Source: Parasponia andersonii
Lineage: Eukaryota; Streptophyta; Magnoliopsida; Rosales; Cannabaceae
Direction: 5' to 3'
Assembly (NCBI GenBank): GCA_002914805.1
Contig: JXTB01000046.1
Location: 1,208,455 to 1,272,454 of the forward strand
Length of the DNA: 64,000 nt
Shown: piece by piece, positions 52,983 to 64,000 of the stretch
How positions within the stretch are numbered: the stretch's first letter is position 1
How the letters are laid out: each line of letters starts with the position of its first letter
The notes under the pieces: model-generated
What the model saw: the letters and a program-made list of their open reading frames with translations, nothing else
What the model was told of the DNA's origin: nothing
Database searches by the model: none
Made by a program: the position numbers and the translations under genes

Positions 52983-53686
52983 TATTGGAAAAATGTCCTA
53001 TAAAGCAGTTTATTATTTAGACATTATAAACAATATTTATTGGATTATTTAGTATCTATTTGTTATTAATAAATTCCATGTTATGAATTTCTATTTCATT
53101 TATGTCCCATTGATATACATGTGATGTGTATGTTTATCTTATGCAAACATCTAAAAAATTCCAAGACATGAAATGAGTAATAAGGAATTATTCATATGAT
53201 GAGATCATATGTGGGAGACATTATATTCTTTATTTCATTATGTCTAAATTAAATTGTTCGCATTCTGCATATTGAAGATGGAATACTTTAGTATGCCATA
53301 GAATGTAGTNNNNNNNNNNNNNNNNNNNNNNNNNNNNNNNNNNNNNNNNNNNNNNNNNNNNNNNNNNNNNNNNNNNNNNNNNNNNNNNNNNNNNNNNNNN
53401 NNNNNNNNNNNNNNNNNNNNNNNNNNNNNNNNNNNNNNNNNNNNNNNNNNNNNNNNNNNNNNNNNNNNNNNNNNNNNNNNNNNNNNNNNNNNNNNNNNNN
53501 NNNNNNNNNNNNNNNNNNNNNNNNNNNNNNNNNNNNNNNNNNNNNNNNNNNNNNNNNNNNNNNNNNNNNNNNNNNNNNNNNNNNNNCCCTGTCTAGCTCA
53601 AATTAAAGCCCAATAGTCATTTGATAATCAGTTGAGCCCAACAAGCCCAATAAGCCCATTAGGGTTTACTAATCTCTCTATATTTA
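52983..53686 (+). mobile_element. Left LTR of Copia B, gapped and 3'-truncated
   Basis: It starts TATTGGAAAAATGTCC, a mutated form of TGTTGGAATAATGTCC. Bases 52983-53309 match 11746-12072 of the solo LTR, and 53587-53686 match about 12818-12918 (CTGTCTAGCTCAAATTAAAG, CCCAATAAGCCCATTAGGGT). The last 470 bp or so of the LTR are absent; the inverted pol piece begins instead. Confidence 0.88.
53310..53586. other. Assembly gap (277 N)
   Basis: A run of N inside the left LTR of Copia B. By alignment with the solo LTR, about 745 bp of LTR would be expected here, so the gap length is probably not the real distance. Confidence 0.98.
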
Positions 53687-56254
53687 AGATTGCTTGATAC
53701 TCCTCCACATAATGGCCCCACTACCAAGGATAAAGACTAAACGAGAGGTTGATCTTCTAGAGTCTTTATCAGATTGAAAATCCAAATTAGTATATCCAAC
53801 AGGTATTAGCTCTTCTCCAGAATATACAAGCTTATGATTCCTAGTTCTCCGAAGATACTTTAGAATATGCTTGACTGCACCCCAATGTTCATGTCCTGGA
53901 TTGGATTGGTAACGACTTACAATCCCAATAGCATAATAAATGTCTGGTCTTGTGCAAAGCATGGCATATATGAGACTTCCCACTGCTGAAGCATAAGGAA
54001 TATTTCTCATCTGTTCCTTCTCTTTTTCTGTCTTAGGAGAATTCTCATTAGACAGAGTAATTCCTTTACGAAAGGGTGTTAAACCTTTCTTAGAATTATG
54101 CATTGCAAACCTTAACAGTATTTTGTCTACATATGAAGCTTGTGATAAAGTTACGCATTTGTTCTTTCTGTCTCGTAGAATTTGTATTCCTAGAACATAG
54201 CAAGCTTCACCTAAGTCCTTCATATTAAACTGTTATGCTAACCAGGCTTTCACTGATGATAATGATCCAACATCATTCCCAATGATTAGAATATCATCAA
54301 CATACAATACCAGAAAAATCACTTTGTTATCTTGAATTCTTTTATAGACACAAGGTTTATCTATGTTTCGTTCAAAACCATAAGACTTAATTGCTTCATC
54401 AAATCTTATGTTCCATGATCTAGATGCTTGCTTGAGTCCATAAATAGATCTCTTAAGTTCACAAACTTTTCTTTCTTGATCCTTTTCAACAAATCCCTCT
54501 GGTTGTATCATATAGATACGTTCATCAAGACGGCCATTCAGCAGTGTAGTCTTGACGTCCATTTGTCATATCTCATAATCAAGAGATGTAGCGATGGATA
54601 AGAGTATGCGAATAGACTTAATCATAGCTATGGGAGAGAAGGTTTCTTCATAGTCGATACCTTTCTTTTGTGTATAATCCTTTGCAACTAATCTTGCCTT
54701 GAAAGTCTCCACTTTCCTGTCTATTCCTTTCTTTCTCTTATAAACCTACTTACACCTAATGGGTTTTATCCCTTCAGATGGATCTACAACTTCCTAGACT
54801 TTATTAGAGTACATGGACTCTAATTCAGATTCCATTGCCTTTTGCCCGAGATCTTTATCAACATCATCCATTGCCTCATTGTAGGTGTAAGGATCAGATT
54901 TTTGGCCACAAAACTTTCCTATTCCCAAGTATTTTTTAGGTTGTCTCACAACTCTCCCACTACAATGAGGATCCAATGTTTGTTGAGTTTCAAGTGATTA
55001 ATCTTTTCTAAGTACTTTCTCTATCTTATCTTTTATAGATGGGTTGATAACATCATTAGTTAGTTCTTCTAGAACTAACTTACTTTTGGGCTTGAAATCT
55101 TTCATATAGTCTTCTTCAAAGAAAGTAGCATTTGTACTCACAAACACTTTCTTTTCTTCAGTACTACAGAAATAATACTCTCTGGTTCCTTTTGGGTAAC
55201 CTATAAATAAATACAATTCAGATCGTGATTCCAACTTAGTCGTTTTCCCTTTCAACACGTATGCTGGACAACCTCAAATATGGATATGACACAAATTAAG
55301 TTTATGTCCTTTCCATAGTTCAAATGGAGTCTTAGATACTGACTTAGAAGGAACTCTATTCAGCAAGTACATAGTAGTTTCTAAGGCATAACCCTAAAAA
55401 GATGTGGGTAATTATGAATAACTAAGCATCGACCTAACCATATCCAAAAGTGTCCTATTTCTTCTTTCAGCAATACCATTTAGTTGAGGCATACCAGTTG
55501 CTGTGAGTTGGGATAGGATCCCATTGTCTGTGAGAAATTTATAGAATTCTCCAGAGAGGTATTCACCACCTCGATCAGATTGAAGGGCCTTTATGTTCTT
55601 TCCTAACTGCTTTTCAGTTTCCACTTTGAATTCTCAGAACTTTTCAAATGAATCCGATTTGCATTGCATTAGGTAAACATAACCAAATAATAAATAATCA
55701 TCCGTAAACATAATGAAGTATTCAAATCCTCCTCGTGCTTGAATATTTAAGGGCCCACAGACATCAATGTGTACTAACTCAAGACATTCTTGAACTCTAA
55801 GACCTTTTTCAATAAATGGTTTTTTTGTTATTTTACCTTCCAAACAGGATTCACAAGTTGGTAATGGTTTGACTTCTAACGAACTTAGAGTTACATCATT
55901 AACTAACCTTTGAATTCTGTTTAGGTTAATATGACCAAGTCTCAAATGCCAGAGATAAGTTTCATCATTATTAATCATTTTCACTTTCTTATATTTAGAT
56001 TCTACATGTTCAGAAACATTTTCAATATTGTGCAATGAGATGCTTTTAGGTTGAATAAAGAAAAGATTACTCCTATGAGTACTGGTGCAAAAAAGACTTT
56101 TATTCTTTCTAATAGAAACTTTATTGTCAAAATGAACAGAATAACCTTGTCTCATTAAACAAGAAACAGAAATCAAATTCTGTTTAAATACTGGAATATA
56201 ATCACAATTCTTTATTTCTAAAAATCTAAAATCATCGAAATTCAAAATAGCAAG
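53687..56254 (-). pseudogene. Copia B pol piece, inverted (pre-integrase to RNase H)
   Basis: On the minus strand from 56254: the pre-integrase region with YLWHLRLGHINLNR and CESCLEGKITKKPF, then integrase core LVHIDVCGPL, SDRGGEYLSGEF and NGIAERRNRT (the D,D,E residues). Next come the KVFVSTNATFFEEDYM region, RT (MDVKTTLLNG, SIYGLKQASRSWN, LYVDDILIIGND at about 54310-54270), then RNase H-side text (PYASAVGSLIYAMLCTRPD, HILKYLRRTRN) ending at SIKQS near 53687. Several stops and frame breaks. It keeps the integrase part that the plus-strand copy lacks. Confidence 0.92.
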
Positions 56255-57422
56255 TGACACCCAAATTAACATGGTTTTGAACACATTTTCAGATACCTTC
56301 AATCAATTTAAGATTGATCATGAAATTCACCGAAAAGATTATATTCTTACTGGCCTGATGAAAGATTTGCAAATATCAGAGAATATTCTTAAGAAGAATA
56401 AGTCGAGTTTAGCTGAGGCTAATGTAGCTCAAGCTAGTTCTTCCAAACCTAAGTCGAAAGGCAAAAGTAAGTGGAAGAAAAAGACTCCTGCTTCTCTGGC
56501 TCAAAAGAAAAAGAAGACCAAGAAGGATGCCAAACCAAAGGGAAAATGTTTCAACTGTGGTGAGGATGGACATTGGAAGAGGAACTGCAAAACTTACCTA
56601 GCCCTTAAAAGGGAAAAAGACAACAGCAAGGACAAACAAGGTAATGACAATTTGTTGTTCATTGACACTTGTCATGTGGTTGATTCTATCGATTCTTGGA
56701 TCGTAGATTCAGGAGCCACTGACAATGTTTGTAATACTTTGAAGGGGTTCAAGGAAACTAGGAAGTTCGCTAGTAAAGAGTTCACATTGCGATTGGGAGA
56801 TGGCTCAAAAATTGAAGCTCGTGCAATGGGAGATGTTATTTTGAATTTCAATGATTTTAGGTTTTTAGAAATAAAGAATTGTTATTATATTCTAGTGTTT
56901 AAACAAAATTTGATTTCTGTTTCCTGTTTAATTAGACAAGGTTATTATGTTCATTTTGACAATAAAGTTTCTATTAGAAAGAATAAAATTATTATTTGTA
57001 CTAGTACTCATAGGAATATTCTTTTCATTATTCAACCTAAAAGCATCTCATTGCATAATCTTGAAAATGTTTCTGAACATGTAGAATCTAAACATAAGAA
57101 AGTGAAAGTGAGTACTAATGATGAAACTTGTGAATACCTCTCTGGAGAATTCTCTGAATTTCTCACAGACAATGGACTCATATCCCAACTCACAGCACCT
57201 GGTACACCTCAACTAAATAGTGTTGTTGAAAGAAGAAATAGGATACTTTTGGATATGGTTAGGTCGATGCTCAGTTATTCACAATTACTCTCATCTTTTT
57301 GGGGTTATGCCTTAGAAACTGCTATGTACATGTTGAATAGAGTTCCTTCTAAGTCAGTACCTAAGACTCCATTTGAACAATGGAAAGGACATAAAACTAG
57401 TTTGCGTCATATCCATATTTAG
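56255..57422 (+). pseudogene. Copia B gag (C-terminal half)-protease-integrase fusion with internal deletion
   Basis: One open frame of 383 codons from about 56271. The gag C-terminal half (LNTFSDTFNQFKIDHEI) is followed by a Lys-rich stretch, a CCHC zinc knuckle (CFNCGEDGHWKRNC, near 56550), protease (WIVDSGATDNVC, near 56700), NLISVSCLIRQGY, then a jump from NDET to CEYLSGEFSEFL. Against the inverted copy this jump is an in-frame deletion of about 390 nt that removes the GHxxx zinc region and the first two catalytic Asp of integrase. The tail keeps NSVVERRNR and ends at TAG 57420. The gag N-terminus and 5' LTR are missing upstream. Confidence 0.9.
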
Positions 57423-57437
57423 GGTTGTCCAGCATAC

Positions 57438-59263
57438 GTGTTGAAAGGGAAAATGACTAAGTTGGAATCACGATCTGAATTGTGTCTATTTGTAGGTTAC
57501 CCAAAAGGAACCAGAGGGTATTATTTCTATAGTACTGAAGAAAAGAAAGTGTTTGTGAGTACAAATGCTACTTTCTTTGAAGAAGACTATATGAAAGATT
57601 TCAAGCCCAAAAGTGAGTTAGTTCTAGAAAAATTAACTAATGATGTTATCAGCCCATCTATAGAAGATAAGATAGAGAAAGTACTTAGAAAAGATAAATC
57701 ACTTGAAACTCAACAAACATCGGATCCTCGTCGTAGTGGGAAAATTATGAGACAACCTAAAAGATACTTGGGAATAGGAGAGCCTTATGACTAAGAATCT
57801 CATACACCTACAATGAGGTAATGGATGAAGTTGATAAAGATCTCTGGCAAAAGGTAATTGAATCTGAAATAGAGTCCATATAATCTAATAAAGTCTAGGA
57901 ACTTGTAGATCCACTTGAAGAAACCTTCTCTCCTGTAGATATGATCAAGTCTATTCGCAGACTCTTATCCATTGCTGCATCTCTTGATTATGAGATATGG
58001 CAAATGAACATCAAGACTGCATTGCTGAATGACAATCTTGATGAACGTATCTATATGATACAACCAGAGGGATTCGTTGAAATGGGTCAAGAAAGAAAAG
58101 TTTGTGAACTTAAGAGATCTATTTATGGACTCAAGCAAGCATCTAGATCATGGAACATAAGGTTTGATGAAGTAATTAAGTCATATGGTTTTGAACGAAA
58201 CATAGATGAACCTTGTGTCTATAAAAGAATTCAGGATAACAAAATGATTTTTCTGGTACTGTATGTTGATGATATTCTAATCATTGGGAATGATGTTGGA
58301 TCATTATCATCAGTGAAAGTCTGGTTAGTACAATAGTTTGATATGAAGGACTTAGGTGAAGCTTGCTATGTTCTAGGAATATAGATTCTGCGAGACAGAA
58401 AGAATAAATGCATAGCTTTATCACAAGCTTCATATGTAGACAAAATACTGGTAAGGTTTGTAATGCATAATTCTAAGAAAGGTTTAACACCCTTTCGTAG
58501 AGAAATTACTCTGTCTAATGAGAATTCTCCTAAGACAGAAAAAGAGAAAGAACAGATGAGAAATATTCCTTATGCTTCGGTAGTGGGAAGTCTCATGTAT
58601 GCCATGCTTTGCACAAGACCAGATATTTATTAGGCTATTGGGATTGTAAGTCATTACCAATCCAATCCAGGACCTGAACATTGGGGTGCAGTTAAGCATA
58701 TTCTAAAGTATCTTCGGAGAACTAGGAATCATATGCTTGTATATTTTGGAGAAGATCTAGCACCTATTAGATATACTGAGTCAAATTTTCAATCTGATAA
58801 AGACTCTAGAAGATCAACCTCTAGTTCAGTCTTTACCCTTAGTAGTGGAGACATTATATAGAGGAGCATCAAGCAATCTTGTGTTGCAGATTCAACCATG
58901 GAGGCTGAATATGTGGTAACTTCTGAAACAGCCAAAGAGGCGGTCTAGCTCCATAATTTTCTTTTAGATCTTGAGGTTTTACCTGGAACACAGTAACTTA
59001 TGACACTTTACTGTGATAACAGTGGAGCAGTTGCTAACTCCAGAGAGCCTAGAAACCACAAGAGGGGAAAACACATAAAGAGGAAATATCATGTTCTCAG
59101 AGAAATTGTTCAAAGGAAGATGTGATAGTGAGTAAGATAGTATCTACAGAGAACATTGCTGATCCTTTTACCAAATATTTGGCTACCAAAGTATTTGAGA
59201 ATCACCTAAAAGGAATGGGACTACGTGATATGTCACATCTGCTTTAAAGGCCAAGTGGGAGAT
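57438..59263 (+). pseudogene. Copia B integrase end, reverse transcriptase and RNase H (first copy)
   Basis: 57438-57794 is the integrase/RT linker (KLESRSELCLFVGYPKGTRG, STEEKKVFVSTNATFFEED). From 57919 the RT starts abruptly at EETFSPVDMIKSI. It runs through SIYGLKQASRSWN and LYVDDILIIGND (about 58260-58295) to a TAG at 58334. The region up to the RT start, with the conserved KWIYKRK...ARLVAKGYTQ motif, is missing here but partly present after the N at 59407. RNase H motifs (STMEAEYV, YCDNSGAVANS, HIKRKYH) run to about 59190, then the polypurine tract AAGTGGGAGAT at 59253-59263. Confidence 0.9.
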
Positions 59264-60975
59264 TGTTGGAATAATATCCTATAAAGCAGTTTATTATTTA
59301 GACATTATAAGCAATATTTATTGGATTATTTAGTATCTATTTGTTATTAATAAATTCCATGTTATGAATTTCTATTTCATTTATGTCCCATTGATATAAA
59401 TGTGATNGGAATAGACAGGAAAGTGGAGACTTTCAAGGCAAGATTAGTTGCAAAGGATTATACACAAAAGAAAGGTATCGACTATGAAGAAACCTTCTCT
59501 CCTGTAGATATGATCAAGTCTATTCGCAGACTCTTATCCATTGCTGCATCTCTTGATTATGAGATATGGCAAATGAACATCAAGACTGCATTGCTGAATG
59601 ACAATCTTGATGAACGTATCTATATGATACAACCAGAGGGATTCGTTGAAATGGGTCAAGAAAGAAAAGTTTGTGAACTTAAGAGATCTATTTATGGACT
59701 CAAGCAAGCATCTAGATCATGGAACATAAGGTTTGATGAAGTAATTAAGTCATATGGTTTTGAACGAAACATAGATGAACCTTGTGTCTATAAAAGAATT
59801 CAGGATAACAAAATGATTTTTCTGGTACTGTATGTTGATGATATTCTAATCATTGGGAATGATGTTGGATCATTATCATCAGTGAAAGTCTGGTTAGTAC
59901 AATAGTTTGATATGAAGGACTTAGGTGAAGCTTGCTATGTTCTAGGAATATAGATTCTGCGAGACAGAAAGAATAAATGCATAGCTTTATCACAAGCTTC
60001 ATATGTAGACAAAATACTGGTAAGGTTTGTAATGCATAATTCTAAGAAAGGTTTAACACCCTTTCGTAGAGAAATTACTCTGTCTAATGAGAATTCTCCT
60101 AAGACAGAAAAAGAGAAAGAACAGATGAGAAATATTCCTTATGCTTCGGTAGTGGGAAGTCTCATGTATGCCATGCTTTGCACAAGACCAGATATTTATT
60201 AGGCTATTGGGATTGTAAGTCATTACCAATCCAATCCAGGACCTGAACATTGGGGTGCAGTTAAGCATATTCTAAAGTATCTTCGGAGAACTAGGAATCA
60301 TATGCTTGTATATTTTGGAGAAGATCTAGCACCTATTAGATATACTGAGTCAAATTTTCAATCTGATAAAGACTCTAGAAGATCAACCTCTAGTTCAGTC
60401 TTTACCCTTAGTAGTGGAGACATTATATAGAGGAGCATCAAGCAATCTTGTGTTGCAGATTCAACCATGGAGGCTGAATATGTGGTAACTTCTGAAACAG
60501 CCAAAGAGGCGGTCTAGCTCCATAATTTTCTTTTAGATCTTGAGGTTTTACCTGGAACACAGTAACTTATGACACTTTACTGTGATAACAGTGGAGCAGT
60601 TGCTAACTCCAGAGAGCCTAGAAACCACAAGAGGGGAAAACACATAAAGAGGAAATATCATGTTCTCAGAGAAATTGTTCAAAGGAAGATGTGATAGTGA
60701 GTAAGATAGTATCTACAGAGAACATTGCTGATCCTTTTACCAAATATTTGGCTACCAAAGTATTTGAGAATCACCTAAAAGGAATGGGACTACGTGATAT
60801 GTCACATCTGCTTTAAAGGCCAAGTGGGAGATTGTTGGAATAATATCCTATAAAGCAGTTTATTATTTAGACATTATAAGCAATATTTATTGGATTATTT
60901 AGTATCTATTTGTTATTAATAAATTCCATGTTATGAATTTCTATTTCATTTATGTCCCATTGATATAAATGTGAT
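57916..60975 (+). repeat. Perfect 1,491-bp direct repeat separated by one N (probable assembly artefact)
   Basis: 57916-59406 and 59485-60975 (offset 1,569) show no difference that I could find, stops included. The first unit ends exactly at the N at 59407. The 77 bases after the N (GGAATAGACAGG... to GACTA) are the RT stretch missing just before the first unit. Confidence 0.9.
59408..60832 (+). pseudogene. Copia B reverse transcriptase and RNase H (second copy)
   Basis: It begins [20 protein letters not shown], the conserved RT entry, then EETFSPVDMIKSIRR, LYVDDILIIGND and the same TAG at 59903-59905 as the first copy. RNase H and the polypurine tract follow as before. If the repeat is an assembly artefact, this is the same locus as 57919-59263 and carries the truer RT start. 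Confidence 0.88.
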
Positions 60976-61352
60976 GTGTATGTTTATCTTATGCAAACAT
61001 CTAAAAAATTCCAAGACATGAAATGAGTAATAAGGAATTATTCATATGATGAGATCATATATGGGAGACATTATATTCTTTATTTCATTATGTCTAAATT
61101 AAATTGTTCGTATTCTGCATTTTGAAGATGGAATACTTTAGTATGCCATAGAATGTAGTGGAGCGAATTCAGGTATTGTTCTTGTCTAGATTAAGAGTTA
61201 ATTTATTATAGATCACGATCTGAAATATTTTGTAAAAATTAAAATTTTAAATGACCAATTCTGCTGTGTTTCTTGATTTTACAAAACTATGGTGTTCTTG
61301 AAAACAATTTATGAAAATATTTTCAGGAAATTTATTCCAATAGACACTAGCG
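60833..61352 (+). mobile_element. Right (3') LTR of Copia B, internally deleted
   Basis: It starts TGTTGGAATAATATCC. It follows the solo LTR to GAATGTAGT (61159), then jumps to the equivalent of about 13205 (GCGAATTCAGGTATTGTT), a loss of about 1.1 kb. It continues to TTATTCCAATAGACACTAGC, aligned with the solo LTR end CCAACTAACACCAACA. CGTGC follows at 61353. Confidence 0.9.
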
Positions 61353-61357
61353 CGTGC

Positions 61358-62480
61358 AAGTTGAGTGTGCCATTACCTTGAAGAAAAAGACAAAGGCTAT
61401 GACTACTATATGGAGTGATGGAGAATCTAAAGGTAGTCAAGATGAAGATGACAACCATGTAAGTAATCACGTAGCCTTTGATGTTTCTTTGGTTTCAGAT
61501 AATGTTTGTTCTTTGTAGAAATCTGCAGGTCGTGTTGCAACACAGGCTACACAGAGTAGTTCTGTTGCAACATCCGGGACAGAAAAAGATCACAATACTG
61601 ATTCTGACAGTGATGAATTTGAACTGAATATAGAATCAATTCAAGCATCATATGCGAATATATATTCTCAATGGATTAGAGTGGTTGATCAGAACAGATC
61701 ACTTGAAGTAAGAATTTCTATCCTTATTCAGTACAAGGATAATTTAGAAAAAAAGTGTAGAAATTGGAGGCTTTGCTTGCTGAAAAAGAAGTAAAATTAA
61801 AAGATGTCTCAGCTAAACTTGAAAGGACTCAAAAGTCCTCAAAAATGTTGAATTCAGGGACTTCTAATTTGGATCATGTTCTGACAATTGGAAAATCCAG
61901 TTCTATTCATAAAGGACTCGAATTTAAAGGTGAGCACTCTAACTACAAAATTGTTTTCGTTAAGAGTTCGGTTTCTAACTCTGGTGCAGGAACAAGGATT
62001 GATGTTGCACCACAGAATACAATTGCTTCACCATCACAAGTTATAGATAATCGTGTTGATATTGTAACACATGTTGCAACACACCATAAATCAGCAGCAT
62101 CTGGTTCAATAGGTAAGTATGGTAAGTTTATTCCAACTTTTCACTTTTGTAGTATTAAAGGTCTTATCAGACCTCGGTGTTTTACATTGATGAATGTTTT
62201 AGAAAATAAATGTTTTTCACACATGATTCCTTTCCAAAGAAAAACACCTAGGAAAAAGATAGATCTTTCAAATAAAACAAGAAAAGTTTGGATTAAAAAT
62301 TCTGAACTAAATTGTTTTAGAGTTTTTACTTGTTTTAGAACATGTGATACTAATGCTTGGTACTTTGATAGTGGGTGTTCTAGACATATGATAGGTGACA
62401 AATCTATACTGGAAAATTACAAGGAAGATGCTTCTGGTCTTGTCACTTTTGGTGATGGTGTGAAAGGAAGAGTTCTTTGA
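61358..62480 (+). pseudogene. Copia A gag C-terminus and protease
   Basis: Resumes QVEC, LKKKTKAMTTIWSDGESKG, an acidic stretch, then a coiled-coil-like region (IYSQWIRVVDQNRSLEVRIS; from 61764 MEALLAEKEVKLKDVSAKLE). Protease motif WYFDSGCSRHMIGD near 62360 and VTFGDGVKGRVL end at TGA 62478-62480, where the family has a Gly. Stop near 61519 and a frameshift near 61750. Confidence 0.88.
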
Positions 62481-63980
62481 AGAGGAACTCTCAATGTTGA
62501 ACGATTCCATAGATTGAAGAATGTTTTGCATATTGAAGGACTTAAAGCTAACCTGATTAGTATAAGTCAAATTTATGATCAGAATCTTTATGTTAATTTT
62601 ACCCGTGATAAATGTGTTGTCATGGATAAAAGCGAGAATTCTGTTTTGAAAGGATTGAGATCCACTGATAGTTGTTATACTTTGACTAATCCACAAACCT
62701 ATAATAATGAATCTGTGAATGAGATTGATTTGTGGCATGAAAAATTGGGTCATTTGAATTTTAAAATGTTGAAAAGAATTGTCTCTATAGGTGCTATTCG
62801 AGGATTATCAATTATTAGTAAAATATCACCAGGTATATGTGGACCTTGTCAAATTGGGAAACAATTGAAGACTACACACAAAGTTGTACAACATGTCACA
62901 ACATCAAAGGTGCTGAAGCTACTTCATATGGATCTGATGGGTCCTATTCAAGTAGAAAGCATTGGAGGTAAGCATTATGTCTTTGTGTGTGTAGATGATT
63001 TTTCCAGGTACTCTTGGGTAGGTTTTTTAAGAGAGAAATATGACACGTTTGATGCTTTCAAAACATTGTGTGTGAAACTTAAGACTGAGAAAAATTGCAA
63101 TATTGGTAAGATAGTGAGAATTTGGAGTGATCACGGTAAAGAATTTGAAAACACTGTCTATACTGATTTTTGTAATGAACATGGTATTTCACATGAATTT
63201 TCTGCACCTAAAATACCTCAACAAAACGGTGTAGTAGAGAGAAAAAATAGGACTTTGCAGGAAATGGCTCGTGTCATACTCAACAGTAAGAAGTTATCCA
63301 AGAGATTGTGGGCTGAAGCAATAAGCACGGTGTGCTACACTATTAACAGTGTCTATTTGCACCCAGCTACAACAAAAACATCCTATGAGATTTGGCATGG
63401 TAAGAAACCTAACCTAAGCTATTTTTATATTTTTGGGAATACATGTTATATCCTAAATGACCGGGAACACTTGGGTAAGTTTGACGCTCAAAGTGATGTA
63501 GGTGTTTTTTTGGGTTATTCAAATAATAGTAAAGCTTTTCGTATTTATAACATAAGAACTCAATTTATTATGGAATCTGCTAATGTTGTTGTTAATGATC
63601 TTAAAGATTTCACAAATTTTTCACAAGAAGATGAAATTCACATCTTTACTGATGAAGCTGTTGTTGATCCTGTTTCTGATTTACATGTTACAACTCAGCC
63701 TAATGCTGCTATAGGACAAGACAATCTTGTTACAACATCAGGATCAGATGTTGTAACATCCCCTGGATGGAGAGACACTTCAACTGTTGAACCTTCAATG
63801 GATATTCATGATCCAATTAGAAGAGAACAATCATCAAGAGTGAAGAAAAATCATCATTCTGATTTTATTATAGGTAATCCTGATGATGTGATGGTCACAA
63901 GGAGGAGAAACATAAATCTAGTAAAATATGTGTGCTTTACCTCCATGATTGAGCCTAAAATGTTAAAGAAGCCCTATTAG
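62481..63980 (+). pseudogene. Copia A pre-integrase and integrase, running toward RT
   Basis: Directly continues the protease frame after one stop: LKNVLHIEGLKANLISISQ, the zinc-binding WHEKLGHLNFKMLKR and CGPCQIGKQ. Integrase core: LLHMDLMGPIQVESIGGKHY (first Asp), IWSDHGKEFEN (second Asp), PQQNGVVERKNRTLQEMAR (Glu), all three catalytic residues kept. KKPNLSYFYIFGNTCYILND and VGVFLGYSNNSKAFRIYN follow, then a Ser/Thr-rich linker and RREQSSRVKKNHHSDFIIGN before RT. The TAG at 63978-63980 breaks the frame 20 bp before the window ends. The 488-codon open stretch makes it the best preserved pol piece here. Confidence 0.92.
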
Positions 63981-64000
63981 GTGAATTTTGGGTAAAAGCA

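Larger units (their letters stand above)
52983..61352. mobile_element. Copia B: nested Copia insertion with inverted interior and CGTGC target duplication
   Basis: Target duplication CGTGC at 52978-52982 and 61353-61357. Contents left to right: LTR start (52983-53309), assembly gap, more LTR (53587-53686), a minus-strand pol piece (53687-56254), a plus-strand gag-protease-integrase-RT-RNase H piece (56255-59263), an LTR start (59264-59406), one N, a repeated RT-RNase H piece and a 3' LTR (60833-61352). The LTR family is that of the solo LTR at 11746. Host gag resumes as QVEC...LKKKTKAM at 61358, exactly completing the zinc knuckle GYGHV. Confidence 0.88.
50908..64000 (+). mobile_element. Copia A: SIRE-like Copia retrotransposon, 3' end outside the window
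   Basis: 5' LTR 50908-52032, primer-binding site at 52035, gag from 52103, then a nested insertion (Copia B, 52983-61352). The gag end, protease and integrase follow up to the window edge. A short host frame resumes at the exact base after the target duplication, proving the nesting. Stops (TAG near 52647, TAG near 61519, TGA at 62478) and a frameshift near 61750 show that the element is dead. The protease and integrase style (WYFDSGCSRHM, NLISISQ) is that of the SIRE/Maximus lineage. RT would lie beyond 64000. Confidence 0.92.

Noticed and set aside
58484-58699. Minus-strand 71-codon frame, repeated at 60053-60268
   Set aside because: It is opposite Copia B RT/RNase H text on the plus strand and is duplicated only because the whole segment is.

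Overview
This is a stretch of AT-rich flowering-plant nuclear DNA, most likely eudicot. The evidence is short exons with canonical plant splice sites, plant-only gene families (CDPK, RBOH, ankyrin-PGG) and several lineages of plant retrotransposons. The species cannot be told from the sequence alone. No operons, CRISPR arrays or RNA genes were seen.

Three host genes can be traced exon by exon. (1) At 1-2768 (+) is the 3' part of a calcium-dependent protein kinase-like gene. Its kinase core is intact, but its calmodulin-like tail is degenerate and cut short. (2) At 3723-10208 (-) is a complete 12-exon respiratory burst oxidase (RBOH NADPH oxidase) gene. It adds up to 847 codons in one open frame and includes an apparent GC-AG intron. 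(3) At 32895-40530 (+) is a complete 8-exon ankyrin-repeat/PGG-domain membrane protein gene (ACD6/ITN1-like) of 651 codons.

The rest is mostly nested mobile DNA. An L1-type LINE on the minus strand (about 11216-21482) was hit twice by LTR elements, each now reduced to a solo LTR with intact 5-bp target-site duplications: a Copia LTR at 11746-13394 and a Gypsy-like LTR at 18923-20947. A short-LTR Copia fragment (22224-22718) carries a gag-only Copia derivative (22719-25033). A decayed Helitron Rep/helicase covers about 25700-29775. A partial copy of the ankyrin gene's 5' region and intron 3 (30365-31100) is followed by a CACTA-like remnant (31101-32250). A Gypsy-type element with two long LTRs and a non-coding interior occupies 42358-50226. 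A decayed second copy of CDPK exons 2-3 (50414-50907) is interrupted by a SIRE-like Copia element, here called Copia A (50908 to the window end). Copia A is itself split by a second Copia insertion, Copia B (52983-61352, target duplication CGTGC), whose interior is a head-to-head inverted arrangement.

The most unusual points are: a 39-bp piece of ankyrin-gene exon 7 inside one LTR of the Gypsy-type element; the inverted double copy of pol inside a single Copia insertion; the chimeric ankyrin-gene duplication; and a 1,491-bp perfect repeat ending exactly at an N, which looks like an assembly artefact. No clearly new biological system was found. Element names rest on recognised motifs, not on a database search.
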